A stretch of 8,228 nucleotides of DNA from Chloroflexota bacterium (GTDB taxonomy: Bacteria; Chloroflexota; Limnocylindria; QHBO01). Shown piece by piece: positions 1 through 5,535 of this stretch. The stretch is taken from NCBI GenBank assembly GCA_005879815.1, contig VBKA01000193.1:1-8228 (forward strand), written 5' to 3'. Below the pieces are notes generated by a model, which worked only from the letters and a program-made list of their open reading frames with translations, was not told where the DNA came from and did no database searches. How positions within the stretch are numbered: position 1 is the stretch's first letter; every line of letters starts with the position of its first letter. The translations under genes were made by a program, and so were the position numbers.

Positions 1-1
1 A

Positions 2-1045
2 CGGCGCAATGGCACGTGGGCACTCCGGAGCGAGCGGGATGGTCTGGGCATCCCCGATTCGGTCCGGGGCGTCCTGGCCGCGAGGATCGACCTACTCGAC
101 GCCTCCGCCAAGGCCGCCCTACAGGCCGCCGCGGTGATCGGCCGCTCGTTCAGCCCGCCCGCGCTCTCCGCCCTGGTCGGATCCGCGGCCGAGATCCGGA
201 CGCTGGTCGAGCGGGGATTCGTCCGGCCCACGGAGCCCGAGCTGATGTTCAAGCACGCGCTGACCCGGGAGGTGGCGTACGGCACCCTGCCCAAGGCCAA
301 CCGGGCTCACCTTCATGCCACGTTCGCCGCCTGGCTCGAGCGGGACGAGGCTGCGGACCAGCGGGCCGGCACCCTGGCCTACCACTACGCAGAGGCGGTG
401 AATCCCGAGTTCACCGGGCTCGCGTGGCGGGACCAGCCGGATCAGCTGGAGCGGCTCACCGCCCGGGCGCTCCATTGGCTCGGCCGCGCTGCGGAGCTGG
501 CCCTGGGACGGTTCGACCTCGACGAGAACCTCGCACTGCTCCATCGCGCCGCGGAGCTCTCGCCGAGCGATGTCCGGCTGTGGCAGGCCATCGGGCGCGC
601 CAATGCGCTGAAGATGGACGGCGAGGCCTACTGGCAGGCCATGCTGAAGGCAACCGACCTGACTTCGGACCGCAATATCCTCGCGGAGCTGTACGGTGCG
701 CTCGCGTTCGAGTCGACCATGCGCGGGGCCATGTGGAAACGAGCCCCCGACGACGAAACGGTGTTGGGGTGGATGGAAAAGGCGCTCGAGCTGGCCGCTC
801 CAGATAGCCGCGCGTTCGCGCTGGCGTCGATCGCCAAGGGCATGCACGAGGACGATGTGCCGGCGACCGAGCATGCGATCTCGATCGCCAAAAGCGGATG
901 GAGGACGTCGAGCTCCTCTCCTTTGGACTGTACACGCTCTTCACGATCGCGCAGAACGCGAGCGACTACGCCTCCGCGCACAAATGGGCGCGGCAGCAAC
1001 TCGCCCTCGCGGACCGATTCACCGATCCCGACCACCTCTCACTGA
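2..1045 (+). CDS. STAND/AAA ATPase-TPR regulator, central part (5' partial, frameshifted)
   Basis: The frame is open from the left edge. It begins in the end of an AAA/NACHT-like ATPase domain: the stretch IPDSVRGVLAARIDLLD, then AALQAAAVIGRSF, is the typical winged-helix segment that follows the nucleotide-binding core in adenylate cyclase-linked and AfsR/LuxR-type signalling ATPases. The Walker motifs must lie upstream of the window. FKHALTREVAYGTLPKANRAHLH and the following helical repeats (about 350-880) are typical of the TPR-like C-terminal part of such proteins. Recognisable protein stops at about base 894 (AISIAK); beyond that this frame gives Ser/Arg/Thr-rich nonsense to the stop at 1043-1045, while the sensible sequence continues in the frame of 898-1743. 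The family call is good. Whether it carried a cyclase, a kinase or a DNA-binding domain cannot be seen. Confidence 0.75.
   Translation, partial: RRNGTWALRSERDGLGIPDSVRGVLAARIDLLDASAKAALQAAAVIGRSFSPPALSALVGSAAEIRTLVERGFVRPTEPELMFKHALTREVAYGTLPKANRAHLHATFAAWLERDEAADQRAGTLAYHYAEAVNPEFTGLAWRDQPDQLERLTARALHWLGRAAELALGRFDLDENLALLHRAAELSPSDVRLWQAIGRANALKMDGEAYWQAMLKATDLTSDRNILAELYGALAFESTMRGAMWKRAPDDETVLGWMEKALELAAPDSRAFALASIAKGMHEDDVPATEHAISIAKSGWRTSSSSPLDCTRSSRSRRTRATTPPRTNGRGSNSPSRTDSPIPTTSH
889..897 (+). other. Frame break in ATPase-TPR gene at an A-run
   Basis: Upstream the coding frame reads gcc aaa agc; downstream it reads aag cgg atg gag. The switch falls on the run of four A at 890-893. 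One more A, or two fewer, restores one continuous helix (SIAK-RMEDVEL), which matches the usual AEELGDxEL pattern of TPR helices. The heptamer is not a good -1 slippery site, because the Lys codon would have to re-pair on CAA. A homopolymer length error or a real inactivating indel is more likely than programmed frameshifting. Confidence 0.65.
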
Positions 1046-1743
1046 TCCACTGGATTTCCTCCACCTCGGAGCTGGCGCTCGGCCATCTCGAGGAGTCGGA
1101 GGCGCATGCTCGCAGGCACGACGCGATCGCCGCTCGGCTCAGCCCGCACCATGCCATCCACGCTGTCGGGAATCTGCTCGCGATCGAGGAATCCGCCGGC
1201 CGCTGGGACGGGGTCCGGAACATGCAAGATAGAACCGAGCTCGCAGTCGCCGAGAACGCTGGCACACCATGCGTCTACAACGCCCGGTGCCTCCTATCGT
1301 GTGCGGCGGCGTGCGGGGAGCTCGGGCTCGACGCCGAGGCACGCCGGCTTGAGGACGCTGCTGCGGCTCTGGGGTTCGAGGGATATGGTCTTGTGCTGGA
1401 CCCGCTCCGAGCCCGGCTGGCCCTCGCGCGGGGTGACCTGGAAGCCCTCGCTGGGCTGGTCGATGGGTCCCAGAAATGGCCTTGGTTCATATGGAACCAT
1501 GTGTTCGGCGCCGCGACCCGCCTTGAGGCGCTGGTCGCCGTGGGCCACCTTGACCAGGCGGAGGAAGACGCTACTCGGCTCCTCCAACCGGAGACCTTCC
1601 TGGAACCGTTCGCGTTGCGGACCTTGGGTTTCGCCCGAAAGGACGAGGGCCTGCTGGCTCGAGCGGTCGAGCGCTTCGAGGCGCTGGGCCTCCTCTGGGA
1701 CGCCTCGCGTACGTGGGCCGTGTCAGGAGTGCCGCTGAGCTGA
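898..1743 (+). CDS. STAND/AAA ATPase-TPR regulator, C-terminal part
   Basis: This is the continuation of the gene to its left in another frame. It reads MEDVELLSFGLYTLFTIAQ and then Ala/Leu-rich antiparallel helices (YASAHKWARQQLALADRF, ESEAHARRHDAIAARL), the periodic pattern of TPR-like repeats. It ends in LLARAVERFEALGLLWDAS, a C-terminus often seen in cyclase-associated AAA-TPR proteins, where FEALGL plus a Trp and an Ala-rich helix close the repeat array. TPR scaffolds in these regulators bind ligands or partner proteins. The ATG at 898 is probably not a real start: the helix around it (SIAK then RMEDVEL) is continuous across the break. The stop is the TGA at 1741-1743, 46 bp before the helicase. 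It could be translated alone only if the break is real. Confidence 0.7.
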   Translation: MEDVELLSFGLYTLFTIAQNASDYASAHKWARQQLALADRFTDPDHLSLIHWISSTSELALGHLEESEAHARRHDAIAARLSPHHAIHAVGNLLAIEESAGRWDGVRNMQDRTELAVAENAGTPCVYNARCLLSCAAACGELGLDAEARRLEDAAAALGFEGYGLVLDPLRARLALARGDLEALAGLVDGSQKWPWFIWNHVFGAATRLEALVAVGHLDQAEEDATRLLQPETFLEPFALRTLGFARKDEGLLARAVERFEALGLLWDASRTWAVSGVPLS

Positions 1744-1773
1744 CGGCAGGGATCGAGGCGAGCGCCCAGCCGG

Positions 1774-1779
1774 TAGAAT
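1774..1779 (+). promoter_or_regulatory. Likely -10 box of a (near-)leaderless helicase promoter
   Basis: TAGAAT matches the TANNNT/TATAAT -10 consensus and ends 10 nt before the helicase ATG at 1790. A start site the usual 6-8 nt downstream would leave a leader of only a few bases. No purine-rich ribosome binding site lies between the box and the ATG (gggcgaccg), which fits leaderless or near-leaderless translation. No convincing -35 hexamer is visible about 17 bp upstream (gatcga at 1751). The same GTAGAATC core lies before ligA. Confidence 0.55.
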
Positions 1780-1789
1780 CGGGCGACCG

Positions 1790-4258
1790 ATGTCCCCCAA
1801 GTCCGCCGCCGCCCAGTCCAAGCCTGCCCGGACGCAGGGCATCGCCAAGCGACCGGTGCCTAATGCAGTTGAGGAAACGGTCGTTGACGACTCCGCTGCC
1901 AGCTCCGGCGAGGCGCTCAAGCGGACCGCCGAGGAGATCCTGGCGCGGCTGAACGAGCCCCAGCGCGAGGCAGTGACGCACATCAAAGGACCGCTCCTGA
2001 TCCTGGCGGGAGCCGGATCGGGGAAGACGCGGGTCCTGGCCCATCGGGTCGCCTACCTGGTGGCCCTCGGGTTCAAGCCGTGGCAGATCGTGGCGGTGAC
2101 CTTCACGAACAAGGCCGCCAACGAGATGCGGGAGCGGATCGCCGGACTCATCGGGGAGGACCAGGCGCGGGATGCCACTATCGGCACCTTCCATGCCATC
2201 TGCGCGCGCATCCTGCGGCGTGACGGCACCACCATCGGTCTGAGCAGAAGCTTCACGATCTACGACCGGGCCGACCAGGTCGCCATGCTCAAGCAGGTGC
2301 TGAGGCAGCTCGATCTCGACGAGAAGCGGTTCAGCCCGGGCGGCATGCTGGCCTGGATCGGCCAGCGCAAGGATGAGCTGGCCGATGTCGCCACCGCCAG
2401 GCGCCAGGCAGCGAACTTCTACGACGAGCCCGCCGCCCGCGTGTACGAGGCGTACCAGGGCCAGCTGACAGAGGACGACGCCGTCGACTTCGACGACCTC
2501 CTCAACCGGGTCGTCGACCTGTTCGAGCAGCATTCGGACGTGCTCGCCAAGTACCAGAACCGCTGGCAGCAGATCCTGGTCGACGAATACCAGGACACCA
2601 ATCGAGCGCAGTACCTGATCTGCCGACATCTGGCCGCGAAGCACAAGAACCTGGCCGTGGTGGGCGACGACGACCAGTCGATCTACTCGTGGCGCGGCGC
2701 CGACCTGCGCAACATCCTGGACTTCGAGGCGGACTACCCCGACGCGCACGTCGTCAAGCTCGAGCAGAACTATCGGTCGACCCAGACCATCCTGGACGCC
2801 GCCCACGCGGTGGTCAGCCGCAACGCCGGTCGCAAGGACAAGAAGCTGTGGACCGATCGCGGCGCCGGCACCTCGATCACGGTCTTCGACGCCTACAACG
2901 AGTACGAGGAGGCGGAGTTCGTCGCCCGCCAGGTGGAGCGGCTCTCGGGCGGGGCCGCCTCCGGCTCGATGGCGCGCCTGCTGACGCGTCGAGCCGACGA
3001 CGAGGAGGGCGGCCTGCGCTACGGCGACATCGCGGTGGGTTACCGGATCAACGCCCAGTCGCGTGTCCTCGAGGAAGCCTTCATGCGCTTCGGGATCCCG
3101 TACCAGCTGGTGGGCGGGACGCGCTTCTACGAGCGGCGCGAGGTCAAGGATGCGCTGGCCTACGTGCGGCTGGCGCGCAACCCCGCGGACCGCGTGGCGC
3201 TCGAGCGGATCGTCAACGTTCCGGCCCGGGGGATCGGCGAGAAGACGCTCGAGGAGCTCCGAGCCTGGGCGGAGTCGCACCAGACCACGCTCTGGGGCGC
3301 GGTCGAGGGGGCGGGCGAGAACGCCAACCTGGCGACCCGATCGCGAACCTCGCTGGCCGGCTTCGCGGCCTTCATGCGTCCGCTCATGGGGATGGCGCGC
3401 AGCGAACCGCCGAGCGCGGTGTTCGACGCGGCTTTGGAACGCAGCGGGCTCAAGGACGCCATCAACGATGGGACCGATGAGGGCGCCGACCGCTGGGCCA
3501 ACGTCACCGAGCTGCGCAACCACGCCGCGGAGTTCGACGAGATCGCGCCTCCTGAGGGACTCGCGCGCTTTCTCGAGGAGGTGGCGCTGGTCACCGACCA
3601 GGACACCCTGGAGGACCGGCCGGATCGCGTGACGTTGATCACGCTGCACGCCGCCAAGGGGCTCGAGTTCCCCGTCGTCTTCATGGTCGGACTCGAGGAG
3701 GGGCTGCTGCCACACCGCCGAGCCTTGGAGGACGAGCGCGAGCTGGAGGAGGAGCGGCGGCTCGCGTATGTCGGCATGACCCGCGCCAAGGACCGGCTGT
3801 ACCTGCTCCACGCGCATCACCGCTCGACCTGGGGCGTGGGCGCGGTGAGCGAGGCGTCGCGGTTCCTGACGGAGCTGCCGGACGAGCTGCTGGCGGCCGA
3901 GCGCGAGGACATCCCCTTCCGCCGCGGCTGGGGCGGCGGGGAACGGCGCGGGGTCGACGATGAGGGCGGCGGCTGGTTGCCCGGTGGGTATCGCGCGCCG
4001 CGACAGGACCCGCGCAACGAGCCGCTGCGTCCGGTCAACCTGCCGGATCTTTCGGCGCCATCGGGCGCCGGTCGGGCACTCGAGGCTGCGCGCGCACGGG
4101 TGGCCGCGACCCGCTACGAGGAGGCGGAGGTGGATCTCGGAAGCGGGGCGTTCGGCGCCGGCGACCATGCTGGAGCGGCGTCATCGGTCCAGGAAGCGGG
4201 AACGCTGGCCTGGCGTGCCGGCGACCGCGTCCGGCATCGGCCAGTTCGTGAAGGGTGA
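1790..4258 (+). CDS. pcrA: UvrD/PcrA-type superfamily 1A DNA helicase (C-terminus frameshifted)
   Basis: This is a 3'-5' ATP-dependent DNA helicase of the UvrD/PcrA/Rep family, acting in excision repair, removal of recombination filaments and clearing of transcription-replication conflicts. All core motifs are present: Q motif Gln58, Walker A AGAGSGKT (73-80, Lys79), DEYQDTN (Asp265-Glu266), GDDDQSIYSWRGA (292 onward), YRST-type motif IV, TLHAAKGLEF (618 onward) and YVGMTRAKDRL (660 onward, Arg665). The first ~50 residues are a low-complexity Ser/Ala/Lys-rich extension; the start is supported by the -10 box just upstream. After motif VI comes a Gly/Arg/Pro-rich linker and then GDRVRH (811-816), the first strand of the C-terminal Tudor-like domain that in PcrA/UvrD contacts RNA polymerase. 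This frame stops soon after, at residue 822; the rest of that domain is in the next frame. The catalytic core should be intact. pcrA is chosen over uvrD because ligA is near. Confidence 0.93.
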   Translation: MSPKSAAAQSKPARTQGIAKRPVPNAVEETVVDDSAASSGEALKRTAEEILARLNEPQREAVTHIKGPLLILAGAGSGKTRVLAHRVAYLVALGFKPWQIVAVTFTNKAANEMRERIAGLIGEDQARDATIGTFHAICARILRRDGTTIGLSRSFTIYDRADQVAMLKQVLRQLDLDEKRFSPGGMLAWIGQRKDELADVATARRQAANFYDEPAARVYEAYQGQLTEDDAVDFDDLLNRVVDLFEQHSDVLAKYQNRWQQILVDEYQDTNRAQYLICRHLAAKHKNLAVVGDDDQSIYSWRGADLRNILDFEADYPDAHVVKLEQNYRSTQTILDAAHAVVSRNAGRKDKKLWTDRGAGTSITVFDAYNEYEEAEFVARQVERLSGGAASGSMARLLTRRADDEEGGLRYGDIAVGYRINAQSRVLEEAFMRFGIPYQLVGGTRFYERREVKDALAYVRLARNPADRVALERIVNVPARGIGEKTLEELRAWAESHQTTLWGAVEGAGENANLATRSRTSLAGFAAFMRPLMGMARSEPPSAVFDAALERSGLKDAINDGTDEGADRWANVTELRNHAAEFDEIAPPEGLARFLEEVALVTDQDTLEDRPDRVTLITLHAAKGLEFPVVFMVGLEEGLLPHRRALEDERELEEERRLAYVGMTRAKDRLYLLHAHHRSTWGVGAVSEASRFLTELPDELLAAEREDIPFRRGWGGGERRGVDDEGGGWLPGGYRAPRQDPRNEPLRPVNLPDLSAPSGAGRALEAARARVAATRYEEAEVDLGSGAFGAGDHAGAASSVQEAGTLAWRAGDRVRHRPVREG

Positions 4259-4337
4259 CGAGGAGGTGACGGTCGCGTTCGTGGGCCAGGGCGTCAAGCG
4301 GCTGATCGCCGAGTACGCGGGGCTCGAGCGCGCGTGA
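4239..4337 (+). pseudogene. pcrA: Displaced C-terminal end of the PcrA/UvrD Tudor-like domain
   Basis: In the +1 frame relative to the helicase, 32 codons read GQFVKGDEEV and then TVAFVGQGVKRLIAEYAGLE, the classic end of PcrA/UvrD (compare LQVAFQGQGIKWLVAAYARLE at the end of E. coli UvrD). In relatives, GDRVRH is followed by an RxFGEG turn and about ten more residues before the VTVAF strand. Here only about 16 nt separate the two, so roughly 14-30 nt are missing with a net change of 2 mod 3. The helicase frame reads HRPVREG at the place expected for HRQFGEG, so small compensating indels nearby are also possible. The stop at 4335-4337 overlaps the next gene's GTG, which marks this as the ancestral end. 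Confidence 0.8.
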
Positions 4338-4807
4338 GCGCCTCGCCCGCGGACCTTGCGCGAGAGGCGGAGGCGGCTCGTGCCGAGTTTCTCGAGGTGG
4401 TGGCCGGACTGAACCCTGGGCAGCGCGACGCGGCCGCGTTCGTTGGGGAGTGGGGCGTCCGCGAGATCGTCGCTCACCTCGGGTACTGGAGCGGCAACGT
4501 CGCCGAGGCGCTGCACCACGCCGAGCAGGGTCGAGCCCACGAGTTTGGCGCCGACGAGATGGAGGTCGAAGAGCGCAACGCGGTGGTCGCCCGTGTGGCG
4601 GGCGAGACGGACCCGCGAACCGTGACCACGCGCGAAGAGGCCGCCTTCAACGCCCTCCTCGACCGATTGCGCCGCGCGGACCCGGACTGGCTGGCCCTCA
4701 CCCTCGCGGACGGCGAGACCATTGGCCACCTCGTTCAGGAGGATGGCATCGACCACTATCGGGAGCACGCCGCCGACCTGCGGAAGGCAGCGGCAGGACC
4801 GGCTTGA
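4334..4807 (+). CDS. DinB superfamily four-helix-bundle protein (paralogue 1)
   Basis: A 157-residue soluble protein of the DinB/mycothiol-dependent maleylpyruvate isomerase-like fold. It shows the family signature EWGVREIVAHLGYWS with His48, and near the C-terminus DHYREH with His141 and His145. A lone His plus a HxxxH pair is the metal-binding triad of DinB-type proteins, many of which are divalent-metal, thiol-dependent transferases (mycothiol or bacillithiol); others have no known activity. The start is GTG, overlapping the displaced helicase stop as GTGA, which implies translational coupling. No signal peptide or membrane segment is seen. The substrate cannot be told. It is named after a DNA-damage-inducible Bacillus protein and is unrelated to the E. 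coli polymerase DinB. Confidence 0.8.
   Translation: MSASPADLAREAEAARAEFLEVVAGLNPGQRDAAAFVGEWGVREIVAHLGYWSGNVAEALHHAEQGRAHEFGADEMEVEERNAVVARVAGETDPRTVTTREEAAFNALLDRLRRADPDWLALTLADGETIGHLVQEDGIDHYREHAADLRKAAAGPA
4795..4807 (+). promoter_or_regulatory. Ribosome binding site and TTGA stop/start overlap of paralogue 2
   Basis: AGGA at 4795-4798, then five bases, then TTG at 4804, whose last two bases start the TGA stop of the upstream gene. This decides the rare TTG start and suggests that ribosomes reinitiate from the upstream gene. Confidence 0.55.
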
Positions 4808-5304
4808 GCGCCGGAAGGGAGCGCCGGGACGTCCTCGTCACGGACCTGGAGGCAGCACGCGACGCCTTCGTGGGTGCCCTGGCCGACGTCGACCCGGACC
4901 TGTTCACCGCGCCAGGCCTGGTTGGAGACTGGAGTGCGCGTGACCTGGTCGCGCACGTCGCCTTCTGGTGCGATCACGGGGCCGATGCGCTGGAGCTGGC
5001 GGCTTCCGGCAAGGGTGCCGACTTCGACTACGACACCAGCCAGACCGATGCCATCAACGAGGAGGTCTTCGCCGGGGCGTCGACGCTGACTCCAATGGAG
5101 GCCTACGAGCGCGAGCAGGTCGCCTTCGAGCGGTTCCGCGACGATCTCGCGGAGCTCGATCCGGCGCTCCTCGCCGCGACCCTCGGGAACGGGGACAGCG
5201 TCGCGGCGGTGGTCCGCTACGACGGGCCCGACCACTACGCCGAGCACACGGAGCACGTCCGCGCCTGGTTCACGGGCAGAGCCGACCGGGACGACGAGGA
5301 CTAG
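4804..5304 (+). CDS. DinB superfamily four-helix-bundle protein (paralogue 2)
   Basis: A 166-residue paralogue of the preceding gene. It aligns over its whole length: EAARDAFVGAL near the start, GDWSARDLVAHVAFW with His51, and DGPDHYAEH with His144 and His148, so the putative metal triad is kept. The start chosen is TTG at 4804, overlapping the upstream TGA as TTGA, with AGGA at 4795-4798 five bases before it as ribosome binding site. This start gives an N-terminus matching paralogue 1 (MSAS versus MSAG). The GTG at 4870 would cut into the first helix. The frame is open further upstream, but that part is antisense-like shadow of paralogue 1. The middle is acidic (YDTSQTDAINEEVF). The pair looks like a local duplication that has diverged. 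Substrate unknown; coupling suggests coexpression with the helicase. Confidence 0.78.
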   Translation: MSAGRERRDVLVTDLEAARDAFVGALADVDPDLFTAPGLVGDWSARDLVAHVAFWCDHGADALELAASGKGADFDYDTSQTDAINEEVFAGASTLTPMEAYEREQVAFERFRDDLAELDPALLAATLGNGDSVAAVVRYDGPDHYAEHTEHVRAWFTGRADRDDED

Positions 5305-5310
5305 GCCCTT

Positions 5311-5336
5311 CCGGTGGAGCTGCATGTCGGCACCGG
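5311..5336 (+). terminator. Stem-loop just after the second DinB-like gene
   Basis: CCGGTG (5311-5316) pairs perfectly with CACCGG (5331-5336) around a 14-nt loop, six bases after the TAG stop. There is no T-run afterwards (gacgacaacgggg), so it is not a classic intrinsic terminator. It may be a processing or stability hairpin ending the helicase operon. Confidence 0.35.
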
Positions 5337-5387
5337 GACGACAACGGGGAATGGGCCCTTCCTATCAAGGTGCGGATGTCAGCAGTG

Positions 5388-5452
5388 GGAGTGATCACAC
5401 GGCGCCCGATGCCCGGATCCCGCGTGCCACGAGCACCCGGAGTGATCGGGCG
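5388..5452 (+). repeat. Inverted and direct repeats in the spacer upstream of ligA
   Basis: GTGATCAC at 5391-5398 is a perfect 8-bp palindrome. GGAGTGATC occurs at 5388-5396 and again at 5439-5447. CGCCCGAT (5403-5410) pairs with ATCGGGCG (5445-5452), enclosing a small GTGC/GCAC hairpin (5424-5436). This is the main structure in the 231-bp gene-free spacer. It could be an operator or a folded 3' leader. No known riboswitch or regulator motif is recognised. Confidence 0.35.
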
Positions 5453-5522
5453 ACGCGAGATGGCCACCTCCCGCGCGTTGTGAGCATTGACACTCATCAG
5501 CGGGCCGCAGCGCCGACCCCCG

Positions 5523-5528
5523 TAGAAT
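5523..5528 (+). promoter_or_regulatory. Likely -10 box of a leaderless ligA promoter
   Basis: TAGAAT ends exactly 7 nt before the ligA ATG at 5536, so a normal start-site distance puts the first transcribed base at or next to the A of ATG. No ribosome binding site is present in the short ccgtgca between them. A TTGACA at 5487-5492 is a perfect -35 sequence but lies 30 bp away, too far to pair with this box. The GTAGAATC core is identical to that before the helicase. Confidence 0.6.
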
Positions 5529-5535
5529 CCGTGCA

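Noticed and set aside
1571..4168. 865-residue open frame on the minus strand opposite the helicase
   Set aside because: It is the antisense mirror of a strongly conserved helicase in GC-rich DNA, with Arg/Val/Leu-rich text and no recognisable domain.
4450..4803. Longer version of the second DinB-like gene starting at 4450
   Set aside because: The extra region is Arg/Gly-rich out-of-frame reading of paralogue 1. The TTG at 4804 with AGGA before it gives an N-terminus matching the paralogue.
5487..5492. Perfect TTGACA, possible -35 box for ligA
   Set aside because: It is 30 bp from the TAGAAT box, and no -10-like sequence lies at a 16-18 bp spacing (GC-only sequence there).
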